A DNA stretch of 64,000 bases from Roseateles hydrophilus (GTDB taxonomy: Bacteria; Pseudomonadota; Gammaproteobacteria; Burkholderiales; Burkholderiaceae_C), in the NCBI RefSeq assembly GCF_026712245.1, contig NZ_JAPPUY010000001.1:682001-746000 (forward strand). Reading direction: 5' to 3'. The notes beneath the pieces were generated by a model. That model made no database searches, was not told the origin of the DNA, and was given only the letters and a program-made list of their open reading frames with translations. Positions 25,837-34,134 of the stretch are shown here, in pieces; the first letter of the stretch is position 1, and every line of letters begins with the position of its first letter. A program made the translations under genes and the position numbers.

Positions 25837-27960
25837 ATGACTCGTCCTGCCTTTCTGTTGACCGCCTGCGCACTGGCTGCCGCCGGCACTTGCGTCCAAG
25901 CCCAGATCGCCGCCACCGGCCCCGATGCGCCGCAGGCCGCCAACCTGGAAACCGTGGTGGTGACAGGCAAGCGTGCCAACCGCGTGTCCAAGGGCGCCAC
26001 GGGCCTGCCGATGGACGTCAAGGAGACGCCGCAGACCATCAGCAGCATCGACCGCGAGGACATGGCCAACTTCGGCCTCACCGGCAGCAACGAGGCCCTG
26101 GGCCTGGCCACCGGCATCAACGTCGAGCAGTACGAGACCAACCGCGCCACCTTCAACGCCCGCGGCTTCGACATCCAGCTGACCCAGATCGATGGCCTGG
26201 GCATGACCAACTCCTGGGGCACCGTCGTCGGCCGGGAAGACACCTTCCTGTTCGACCGCATCGAACTGATCCGCGGGGCCAACGGCCTGCTGACCGGCGT
26301 GGGCAATGCGTCGGGCACCATCAACTACATCCGCAAGCGACCGCTGAACCAGGACAGCAGCGAGTTCAACGTCACCCTGGGTCAATGGGGCAAGAAGCGC
26401 GCGGCGCTGGACGTCAACCAGGTGCTCACCGCGGACGGCGCCTGGGCCGGCCGCCTGGTGGTGGCGCATGAGGACAAGGACTCGTACCTGCGCGATCTGC
26501 ACAACCAGCGCAGCTCGGTCTATGGCGTGGTGGACGGCCAGATCGGCAGCCACGGCGTGCTGACGGTGGGCATCACGGCGGTCGACGCCAAGCAGGACTC
26601 GCCGATGTGGGGCTCGCTCACGCTGCTGCGCGCCGACGGCACGCAGGCCGACTTCCCCGTGGGCGCCTCCACCTCGCAGCGCTGGACCTACTGGAACACC
26701 CGTTCTTACAACGCCTTCATCGAGTACGCCCACCAACTCGCCGAGGGCTGGGAGGCCAAGCTGACCTACAACACGCGCCACGGCGACGAGTCGACGCGGC
26801 TGCTTTACGCCTACTCGCCCACCGGCGTGCTCAAGGCCGACAACACCGGCCTCGTCGGCTGGCCCTACCGCAGCGAGGGTGACACCGACCACCGGGTGCT
26901 GGACGCCAACCTGAGCGGCAACTTCACGGCCTTTGGCCGCCAGCACCGGCTGCTGCTGGGCCTGAGCCAGTCGCGGGAGAAGACGGCCGTCGACACCTTC
27001 GCGGTGCAGAGCCACATGGGCGACGCGCTGCCGGCCTTCCCCTATGGCGGCGACGTCTACACCGAGCCCACCTGGGGCACGCGCCAGCCCAGCACCCGTG
27101 GCGAGCAGAAGCTGACGCGCTTCTATGCCGCCTCGCAGATCGGCCTGACCGAGCAGCTCAAGGGCATTCTCGGCGTCAATGCCGTGCGCCTGGCGCGCAG
27201 TGGCGCCTCCATCTACGGCAACGCGGCGACCAACACCGTCTACCCCGACACCCGGGAGGTCAGCCCGTATGTCGGCCTGACCTACGCCTTCACGCCGGCC
27301 GTCACGGGCTATGTGTCCTACTCGGACATCTTCCAGAACCAGGATCAGACCGACAAGCAGGGCGAGTACCTCGCGCCGATGCAGGGCTTGAACGCCGAGG
27401 CGGGCGTGAAAGCCGAATGGCTGGACCGCGCGCTGCTGACCACCTTCGCCGTGTTCACGGCGAAACAGCAAGGCCTGGCGACCTACGGCGGCGTGATCGG
27501 TGGCACCGGCACCTCGCTCGATGGCCAGTCCTGGTACGAGGGCAAGGACGTGAAGTCGCGCGGCGTCGAGGCCGAGGCGACAGGCCGGCTGGGCAAGGAC
27601 GCCAAGCTCACCCTGGGCTACACCCATCTCAAGCTCACCGGCCCCGACGGTCAGGACATCTACGAGTGGGTGCCCCGCAATACCGTCAACGTCCGTGTCG
27701 ACAGCCGTGTCCCCGCACTGCCGGCCCTGCGCCTGGGCCTGGGCGGACGCTGGCAGTCCGACGTCCGCAAGGTGGGCAGCGCCAAGCAGGACGCCTACCT
27801 GGTGGCCAATGCCTTTGCTGCGTACGAGCTGTCTCCGGCCGCCACGCTACGCCTGAACGTCAACAACGTCTTCGACAAGAAGTACATCGGCGGTCTGGCC
27901 TACGGCGCCATCTACGGTGAGCCGCGCAATGTGTCGGTGACCCTGGACTACAAGCTCTGA
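25837..27960 (+). CDS. TonB-dependent siderophore receptor
   Basis: Outer-membrane receptor of 707 aa. A signal peptide ends at VQAQ, followed by a TonB box-like ETVVVTG. The plug domain runs from MDVKETPQTISSIDRED to DRIELIRGANGLLTGVGNASGTINYIRKRP, the signature of the FhuE/FpvA siderophore subfamily. The C-terminal beta-barrel ends in the expected aromatic-rich strand (NVSVTLDYKL). There is no N-terminal signalling (STN) domain, so it is a plain transporter and not a transducer. The siderophore type cannot be read from sequence. The PepSY gene follows after seven bases. Confidence 0.95.
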   Translation: MTRPAFLLTACALAAAGTCVQAQIAATGPDAPQAANLETVVVTGKRANRVSKGATGLPMDVKETPQTISSIDREDMANFGLTGSNEALGLATGINVEQYETNRATFNARGFDIQLTQIDGLGMTNSWGTVVGREDTFLFDRIELIRGANGLLTGVGNASGTINYIRKRPLNQDSSEFNVTLGQWGKKRAALDVNQVLTADGAWAGRLVVAHEDKDSYLRDLHNQRSSVYGVVDGQIGSHGVLTVGITAVDAKQDSPMWGSLTLLRADGTQADFPVGASTSQRWTYWNTRSYNAFIEYAHQLAEGWEAKLTYNTRHGDESTRLLYAYSPTGVLKADNTGLVGWPYRSEGDTDHRVLDANLSGNFTAFGRQHRLLLGLSQSREKTAVDTFAVQSHMGDALPAFPYGGDVYTEPTWGTRQPSTRGEQKLTRFYAASQIGLTEQLKGILGVNAVRLARSGASIYGNAATNTVYPDTREVSPYVGLTYAFTPAVTGYVSYSDIFQNQDQTDKQGEYLAPMQGLNAEAGVKAEWLDRALLTTFAVFTAKQQGLATYGGVIGGTGTSLDGQSWYEGKDVKSRGVEAEATGRLGKDAKLTLGYTHLKLTGPDGQDIYEWVPRNTVNVRVDSRVPALPALRLGLGGRWQSDVRKVGSAKQDAYLVANAFAAYELSPAATLRLNVNNVFDKKYIGGLAYGAIYGEPRNVSVTLDYKL

Positions 27961-27967
27961 GGTCGCC

Positions 27968-29140
27968 ATGAGCCTCACCGCGCGCTCGCTCCGAATCTGG
28001 ACTTGGCTGCACAAGTGGAGCAGCCTCGTTTGCACGCTCTTCATGCTGCTGCTGTGCCTCACGGGCCTGCCGCTGATCTTTCACCACGAGATCGGCCATT
28101 TGCTGGGCACGGAAATCGAGGCGCCGGAGCTGCCCGCCGCGCAGGACCGGCAGCTGGCCTCCGCCGACGACGTGATGGCCGCTGCGCGTGCGACGTACCC
28201 GAACCGCATCGTGCAGTTCATGGGCAAGTCCGACGATGACGAGCGGCTCTGGTGGGCGACGCTGACGCCCACGCCCGCACCGACCGATGACTACAAATCC
28301 GTGATGGTGGACGGACGCACGGCACAGGTCGTCGGTGAGTACAAGGTCGGCGAGGGTTTCATGGACCTGATGCTGCGCCTGCACGTGGACCTGTTTGCCG
28401 GCCTGCCGGGCAAGCTGTTCCTGGGCTTCATGGGCCTGCTGCTGCTGGTCGCCCTGGTGTCAGGCGTGGTGCTGTATGCGCCCTTCATGCGCAAGCTGGA
28501 CTTCGGCACGGTGCGCCACGCGCGTGCCGCACGCACCCGTTGGCTGGACCTGCACAACCTGATCGGCATCGTCACGCTGGTGTGGTGCTTCGTCGTCGGC
28601 GCGACGGGCGTCATCAACACCTGGGCCGACCTGTTGATCAAGTACTGGCAGTACGAGCATGTCGGCGAGCTGGTGAAGCCCTACCAGGGCCAGCCGCTGG
28701 TGCCCGAAGCGGAGCGCGCGCCGCTGCAGCGCGCGCTGGAGGCCGCACAGACCGCGGCGCCGGGCAAGCAGCTGTTCTTCGTGGCCTTTCCCGGCACGTC
28801 GTTCTCCAGTCCGCACCACACCACGTTCTTCATGCGGGGCAATACGCCACTCACGTCCAAGCTGCTGCTGCCGGTGCTGGTCGACGCGCGCACCGCGCAG
28901 GTCACGGCCGCGCCGGAGCTGCCCTGGTACCTGGACGCGCTGCTGATCTCGCAGCCGCTGCACTTCGGCGACTACGGCGGCATGCCGATGAAGATCCTGT
29001 GGGCGCTGCTGGACATCGCCACCATCGTCGTGCTGGGCAGTGGCCTGTACCTGTGGCTGAAGAAGCGTGGCCCGGCCGTGTCACCAGCGCGAGGCGTGGT
29101 CCTCGGTCACGCCGAGCAGGCCGTTGATGCGCCGCGGTAG
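27968..29140 (+). CDS. PepSY-associated membrane protein, probable ferric-siderophore reductase type
   Basis: Polytopic inner-membrane protein of 390 aa with PepSY domains in its periplasmic parts. Four hydrophobic segments are visible: about 17-40, 140-165, 195-215 and 345-362. Conserved histidines sit at membrane ends (LHKWSSL, HHEIGH, LDLHNLIGI, LHFGDYGG), as in family members thought to bind heme and reduce iron. Such proteins commonly accompany TonB siderophore receptors. GAGG lies five bases before the ATG. Its last 60 bases overlap the end of the convergent DUF2804 gene. Confidence 0.87.
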   Translation: MSLTARSLRIWTWLHKWSSLVCTLFMLLLCLTGLPLIFHHEIGHLLGTEIEAPELPAAQDRQLASADDVMAAARATYPNRIVQFMGKSDDDERLWWATLTPTPAPTDDYKSVMVDGRTAQVVGEYKVGEGFMDLMLRLHVDLFAGLPGKLFLGFMGLLLLVALVSGVVLYAPFMRKLDFGTVRHARAARTRWLDLHNLIGIVTLVWCFVVGATGVINTWADLLIKYWQYEHVGELVKPYQGQPLVPEAERAPLQRALEAAQTAAPGKQLFFVAFPGTSFSSPHHTTFFMRGNTPLTSKLLLPVLVDARTAQVTAAPELPWYLDALLISQPLHFGDYGGMPMKILWALLDIATIVVLGSGLYLWLKKRGPAVSPARGVVLGHAEQAVDAPR

Positions 29141-30061
29141 CGCCCGCGGGGCCGTGCGCACTTCCCCCGCGAAGGTGCCCACTGGCTGCACATAGCGGCT
29201 CGCGGCAAAGCCCAGGTTCTTGTTGGCGGCGCGAGCGCCTTCCGGCGTGAACATCAGGTCCAGCAGGCCGTCGTCGGTGCGCACGCGCCATGGCGCCAGC
29301 GGCCGGGTGGCGTCGAACTCGAATTGCGCCGCGCCCAGCGCGATCGGCGCGCCTGCCAGCCACAGCACGTTTTCCTGCTGACCCAAATAGCCCTGCTGCA
29401 GGTTGAAGCCCACGTCCGGCCCGTGTGCGCTGGCCCAGCGCCAGGCGGTGTCGCGCGCCAGCAGGCCGTTGGACGCGTCGACGGCGGCCCAGGCGCCGTC
29501 CAGCGCGAAGCGTTGCCCGGCTGCCTCGGCCCAGCCGCGCACGGGCAGGGCCGTGGTCTTCTGCGTTGCGTGGGCCAGGCCACCCGCGATGGGGGCGATG
29601 GCCAGCAGCGGCGGCGCCATGGCGGTGAGGTCCAGCTCGGCGTCGACATGCAGCGCGCGCGTGGCGACCTGCAGCCCCAGCCGCCCGCCGGCCTCGCGCA
29701 GTGACAGCCGCGCGCCGGGGCCGCGGAACCACGCGTCGGCACCGGTCAGCGGCGCGTCGCCCACGTGGGCCTGCAGGCCGGGCAGGCCGTCCTGGCTCCA
29801 GTCGGCCTGCAGCGTGCGGGTCTGGCGGTCGAACAGGTAGGCGAACGCACTGACGGCCCAGCCGACATCGACGATGGCGACGCCGATGAACACGGCCTCG
29901 TTGCCCAGGCCCACGTATTGCCAGCGCTTGTGGTGTAGCCGGCGCCACAGGCGGCCGGGCCGGGGCTGCAGGCCCGCCCAGTCGATGGCCGCGATGCGAC
30001 CCGCGTAACGGCCGTGGGCAGGCGCGCCGTCGATGACGACGCTGGCAGGTGCCGGCGTCAT
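29081..30061 (-). CDS. DUF2804 family protein
   Basis: A 326-aa protein of the DUF2804 family, recognised by the N-terminal GRYAGRIAAIDWAGL...RRLHHKRWQYVG, the middle KTTALPVRGWAE region and the C-terminal EGARAANKNLGFAASRYVQPVG. The family is predicted beta-rich and related to lipocalin-like hydroxyneurosporene synthase/AttH folds; no biochemical role is established. ATG at 30061 overlaps the stop of the AraC regulator gene (ATGA), so the two are translationally coupled. The 3' end overlaps the PepSY gene by 60 bases on the opposite strand. Confidence 0.85.
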   Translation of the reverse strand: MTPAPASVVIDGAPAHGRYAGRIAAIDWAGLQPRPGRLWRRLHHKRWQYVGLGNEAVFIGVAIVDVGWAVSAFAYLFDRQTRTLQADWSQDGLPGLQAHVGDAPLTGADAWFRGPGARLSLREAGGRLGLQVATRALHVDAELDLTAMAPPLLAIAPIAGGLAHATQKTTALPVRGWAEAAGQRFALDGAWAAVDASNGLLARDTAWRWASAHGPDVGFNLQQGYLGQQENVLWLAGAPIALGAAQFEFDATRPLAPWRVRTDDGLLDLMFTPEGARAANKNLGFAASRYVQPVGTFAGEVRTAPRALPRRINGLLGVTEDHASRW

Positions 30062-31044
30062 CCCGCCTGCTGCCGGCGCCATTGCAGCGGTGCCTGGCCG
30101 GTCCATTGCCGGAAGGCGCGCGTGAAGGCGCTTTGTTCGGAATAGCCCAGCAGCAGCGCCACCTCGGCGAGCTCCACGCTGGTGTCGCGCAGATAGGCCT
30201 CGGCCAGCTGCTGGCGCGTCTGGCCCAGCAGGGCCTGGAAGCTGATGCCCTGCTCGGCGAGGCGCCGCTGCAGGCTGCGCGGGCTCATCTGCAGGCTGTC
30301 GGCCAGGTCGGCCAGCTGGGTGCGGCCGCTGCGGATCAGCCCCACCAGCGCCTGGCGCCACACGGCCAGCGGCCCGGTCACGGCCGCCACCTCCTGCAGC
30401 AGCCGTTCGGCCTGCGCGTCCAGCAGCGCCAGCAGCGCGGCATCGGCGCCGCGCAGCGGCAACGCGAGGTCGCTTGCCGCCAGCACGACGCGCGTGCTGG
30501 GCTGGCCGAAGCGCACCGGGCCGCCGAAGAAGTCTTCATAGGGGCGCACGTCGGCCGGCCGCGGGTTGACGAAGTCCACCGCCAGCGCGCGCACCGGCCG
30601 GCCGGTGAACTCGCGCGTCAGCTGCATCAGCGCGGCGATGGCGGTCTCGTCCACCAGCGCGCCGGGCCGGCCGCGCGCCACGCCCCATTCGATGCACAGC
30701 CCCTCGGCACAGGGGTGCACCTGGGCGAGGTTGACGTCGTAGATCGCGCGGTGGTGGCGCTCCAGCCGCTGCAGCGCCTCGGCCAGCGTGCTGCAGGCCA
30801 GCGCCGCGAAGCCGACGATGCCGAAGTGTCGCGGCGCAATGCCGCGCGCCAGCCGCAGCGTGAACGTGGCTTTGGGGCCGGCGTCCAGGTCACGGGCCTG
30901 CTGCAGCAGCGCCTGCCAGCGCTTGAGGGCGACGAAGCCCTGGGCAGGCGAGGGCGGCTCGCCCAGCGCGCCCGCACGGCCCTGCGCCGCCACGTGCTCA
31001 AAGAGCAACTGGACATAGCTGGCGGCGACGCGGGTGTCATCCAT
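30058..31044 (-). CDS. AraC-family transcriptional regulator (Arabinose_bd-type N-domain)
   Basis: A 328-aa DNA-binding protein. Residues 1-210 form the Arabinose_bd-like effector domain found in regulators such as OruR and ArgR-type AraC proteins. The C-terminal HTH_18 domain has two helix-turn-helix units (LADLADSLQMSPRSLQRRLAE and LAEVALLLGYSEQSAFTRAF). It is coupled to the DUF2804 gene downstream and divergent from a fatty-acid hydroxylase gene (127 bases between), both of which it may control. The lipid-type neighbours suggest a fatty-acid-like effector; this is inference. Confidence 0.9.
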   Translation of the reverse strand: MDDTRVAASYVQLLFEHVAAQGRAGALGEPPSPAQGFVALKRWQALLQQARDLDAGPKATFTLRLARGIAPRHFGIVGFAALACSTLAEALQRLERHHRAIYDVNLAQVHPCAEGLCIEWGVARGRPGALVDETAIAALMQLTREFTGRPVRALAVDFVNPRPADVRPYEDFFGGPVRFGQPSTRVVLAASDLALPLRGADAALLALLDAQAERLLQEVAAVTGPLAVWRQALVGLIRSGRTQLADLADSLQMSPRSLQRRLAEQGISFQALLGQTRQQLAEAYLRDTSVELAEVALLLGYSEQSAFTRAFRQWTGQAPLQWRRQQAG

Positions 31045-31171
31045 GGGGCTGGCATCATCCCGTGTGCCTGCCCGGCTGCCGCTGCGGGATCACCCCAGGC
31101 CTGGCGCGATCTGTCAAAAACCCGGGGTTTGCCGTCAAGAAGCCGGGCGCGTTTGGCGCCAATATCGCGGC

Positions 31172-32047
31172 ATGGACTGGGTGCTCGATCTCTATCAACG
31201 CCACTTCGACTGGCGCGACCTGACGCTGCTGGTACTGTCGCCGCTGTTCATGATCGCCATTGCCTGCGAGGCCTGGCGCTTTCGCAGGACCGGCGTGTTC
31301 GAGCTGCGGGACAGCATCGACAGCCTGAACAGCGGCGGCAGCTACCTCGTGGCCGACCTGATCCTGCTGACGGTGCTTGTGCTGCCGGCCATGGGCTGGG
31401 TGTACGACCACCGGCTGTTCACCGTCGACGTGACGCCGCTGCGCTTCCTCGGCCTGTTCCTGTTCGTGGAGTTGCTGTACTACGGCTTTCACCGCGCGAG
31501 CCACCGCATCCGCTGGTTCTGGTGCGCGCATGTCGTGCACCACGGCTCCGAGAAGATGAACTTCGGCACCGCGCTGCGGCAAAGCTGGTTCTACCCGCTG
31601 GCCGGCAACTGGCTGTTCTACCTGCCGGCCGTGTGGCTGGGCTTCGAGCCGCGCTGGGTGCTCTTCGCGCTGTCGCTGAACCTGGGCTACCAGTTCTTCG
31701 TGCACACCACCTGGGTGGGCCGCATGCCGGCGTGGTTCGAGGCCGTCTTCAACACGCCGTCGCACCACCGCGCCCACCACGGCCGCAACCCGCAGTACAT
31801 CGACAAGAACTTCGGCGGCACGCTGATCGTGTTCGACCGCCTGTTCGGCACCTTCGAGCCGGAGCGCGAGCCGGTGGACTATGGCCTGGAGCACCCGTTC
31901 CCGACGCACCACCTGTTCTGGCTGAATGCGCACGAGTGGCGGGCCATGTTGCGTGACATGGCCGCCGAGAAGACGTGGGGCCTGCGCTTGGCCCACCTGT
32001 GGAAGCCGCCCGAATGGCGGCGGCATTCCAACGGTTTCAGGGAGTGA
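31172..32047 (+). CDS. Sterol desaturase/fatty acid hydroxylase superfamily protein
   Basis: Integral-membrane diiron oxygenase of 291 aa. The histidine clusters that bind the two irons are present: FHRASH (HxxxxH type), HVVHHGSEKMN and HHRAHHGRNPQ, with a fourth His-containing segment near the C-terminus (EHPFPTHHLF). Four hydrophobic segments lie at about 20-40, 60-85, 88-115 and 150-180. It should hydroxylate or desaturate a lipid chain; the substrate is unknown. ATG at 31172 begins the family N-terminus; a longer in-frame reading runs back over the AraC start. It is divergent from the AraC gene. Confidence 0.9.
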   Translation: MDWVLDLYQRHFDWRDLTLLVLSPLFMIAIACEAWRFRRTGVFELRDSIDSLNSGGSYLVADLILLTVLVLPAMGWVYDHRLFTVDVTPLRFLGLFLFVELLYYGFHRASHRIRWFWCAHVVHHGSEKMNFGTALRQSWFYPLAGNWLFYLPAVWLGFEPRWVLFALSLNLGYQFFVHTTWVGRMPAWFEAVFNTPSHHRAHHGRNPQYIDKNFGGTLIVFDRLFGTFEPEREPVDYGLEHPFPTHHLFWLNAHEWRAMLRDMAAEKTWGLRLAHLWKPPEWRRHSNGFRE

Positions 32048-32053
32048 CGCCGC

Positions 32054-34054
32054 TCAGGGCTTGAGGTGGCGGGCCAGGAAGGCCTCCATGCGCGTCGCGA
32101 AGTCCACGCGGTTTTTCAGTATCGAGAAGCCATGGCCCTCGCCGGGGTAGGTCACCCATTCGGGCTCATGGCCAGCCTCTCGCAGCGCATCGCGCATGCG
32201 CTTGCCATGGGCCAGCGGCACGCGCAGGTCGTTCTCGCCGAAGGCCAGCAGCACCGGCGCCTGGATGCGCGCGGCCTGGCGCACGGGTGAGTTGGCGATG
32301 ATCATCGCGGCGTCCTTCTCCAGGTCGCCGATGGTCTCCGGCAGGTGGTGGCGGCGGGCCTCGCCGCTGGTGTCGTCGTTGACCCACCACGAGCCCTTCA
32401 GCAGCAGCTCCAGGTCGGTGACGGCCACCCAGGCCACAGCGCAGCGGTAGAGCTCGGGGTGGCGCACCAGGCCCATCAGCGCGCTGTAGCCGCCGTAGCT
32501 GCCGCCGGCGATGCAGGCGCGGTCGCTCGCGAGGCCCTGCTGCCGGGCCCACAGCAGTGCGTCGGCCACGTCGTCCTGCATGGCCTGGCCCCACTGCTTG
32601 AAGCCGGCGCGGTAGTGCGCATGGCCATAGCCGGTGCTGCCGCGGAACTCCGGCTCGATGACGACGTAGCCGCGCGACGCCAGGAACTGCCCCCATGCAT
32701 GCCAACCCCACACGTTGCCGCGCACCCAGGGCCCGCCATGCACCAGCACGACGGCGGGTAGCGGGCCCTGCGCCTGTGGGCTGCGGGTGACCCACACCGG
32801 CAGGTCGCGCCCGTCGCGGGCGCGGATGCGGTGGAAGTCCATCAGCGCCATCTCCGACGGCTTCACGTCGTTGCGCACTTTGCCCACCGCGCGCCAGGTG
32901 GCTTCACCGGCAGGCGGCTGGGCCTGGTAGAGCCAGATTTGGCCGGGGTCGCGATCGCTGAAGCTGCGCACCAGCGCACTCATGTCGGCCTCGCCGCAGC
33001 GCCGGCAGTCGATGCGGTTGATGCGGCCCGGCAGGCGCGCATCGGCCTGGGCCTGCAGCGTCTTCATCGCGTCGTGGAACCACACGGTCGTTTCGCCATC
33101 GATGATCAGCCGCACGCCGAGCGCCGGGCCGCCGGCGTCACTGAGCAGCCGACCGGTAAAGCTGAAGCCCGGGGCCTCGACCATCGCCTGCTGCTCCGGC
33201 GCGCCGCGCTCGAAGTCATAGCGGGCCAGCACCGACTCGCGCCCCTGGGCCGGGCTGCGCAGCACGTACAGCTGGCCGGCATCGTCCACCGAGTGCACGT
33301 TGAACGGCACCTCGAACAGGCCACTCTCGTACAGCCGGCGCCAGGCCTGCTGGCCGGGGCCGCGCCAGTAGGCGGCGCGCCGGCCGGCGTGCTGCGTCAG
33401 CGCCACGCGCAGCTCGCCGCGGCTGTCGGTCAGCCAGTCGACGACATGGGCCGGTGCCTGTGCATCGAGGCTGCGTGTGCGGCCGGTGCGCGTGTTCAGC
33501 CACAGCGGCGTGGCGGTGCGGTCGTCGCCGGTGCTGATGTGGGCGATGAGCACCTCATCGCCGGCCGCGGCGTCGTGGGTTGCGGGCACGCGCAGCAGCC
33601 GGTGGTTCCAGTCCAGCAGGCGCTCGTGGCGGCCGGAGCCGTCGCTGACGATGGGCCGGCCCATGCGGCGCACCAGCTGGCGCAGTTCGCTGCCGTCCAC
33701 GTTGACGGCATACAGACCTGGCGCCCCGTTGGGGCGGCCGCTGCCCTCTGACAGATCCTGCACACCGAAGAGCAGGCGGCCGTCGTTCACCCAGCGGGCC
33801 TGCACGATATCGCCGTCAGCAAACTGGGCGGTGCGCATGATGCGGCCGCTGTTCAGGTCCACCACCGCCAGCCCCACGCGCGTCAGCCCGCGGGCGGTGG
33901 TGATGGCCAGCAGGCGGCCCGAGGGCGACAGGCTGGCCTCGGCAATGTCTGCGTCCTTGAAGTACACCTCGGCCGGCGGCTGCGCGGCCTGCACGGCCGC
34001 GCAGCAAAGCAGGCCGGCGATGGCGCCGGCCCAGCGTCTGACGATGGATGTCAT
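32054..34054 (-). CDS. S9 family (prolyl oligopeptidase) serine peptidase, copy 3 of 3
   Basis: Exported peptidase of 666 aa with a signal peptide (AGLLCCAAVQAAQ). An N-terminal beta-propeller (about 25-400, starting ADIAEASLSPSGRLLAIT) precedes an alpha/beta hydrolase domain: nucleophile in AGGSYGGYSALMG near residue 520, Asp in GENDLRVPLAHG near 605, His in YPGEGHGFS near 640. S9 enzymes cut short peptides, often at proline or after dipeptides. GGAGG precedes the ATG. It is the last of three tandem paralogues transcribed leftward, 80 bases after the previous copy. Confidence 0.94.
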   Translation of the reverse strand: MTSIVRRWAGAIAGLLCCAAVQAAQPPAEVYFKDADIAEASLSPSGRLLAITTARGLTRVGLAVVDLNSGRIMRTAQFADGDIVQARWVNDGRLLFGVQDLSEGSGRPNGAPGLYAVNVDGSELRQLVRRMGRPIVSDGSGRHERLLDWNHRLLRVPATHDAAAGDEVLIAHISTGDDRTATPLWLNTRTGRTRSLDAQAPAHVVDWLTDSRGELRVALTQHAGRRAAYWRGPGQQAWRRLYESGLFEVPFNVHSVDDAGQLYVLRSPAQGRESVLARYDFERGAPEQQAMVEAPGFSFTGRLLSDAGGPALGVRLIIDGETTVWFHDAMKTLQAQADARLPGRINRIDCRRCGEADMSALVRSFSDRDPGQIWLYQAQPPAGEATWRAVGKVRNDVKPSEMALMDFHRIRARDGRDLPVWVTRSPQAQGPLPAVVLVHGGPWVRGNVWGWHAWGQFLASRGYVVIEPEFRGSTGYGHAHYRAGFKQWGQAMQDDVADALLWARQQGLASDRACIAGGSYGGYSALMGLVRHPELYRCAVAWVAVTDLELLLKGSWWVNDDTSGEARRHHLPETIGDLEKDAAMIIANSPVRQAARIQAPVLLAFGENDLRVPLAHGKRMRDALREAGHEPEWVTYPGEGHGFSILKNRVDFATRMEAFLARHLKP

Positions 34055-34134
34055 GAGTCCTCCCGCTGCTCTGGCGGCAGCGCGCGCAGCTTAGGGCCGC
34101 CAGCGGGTGCGCCGCCGGCCCAGCCTGGCAATAC

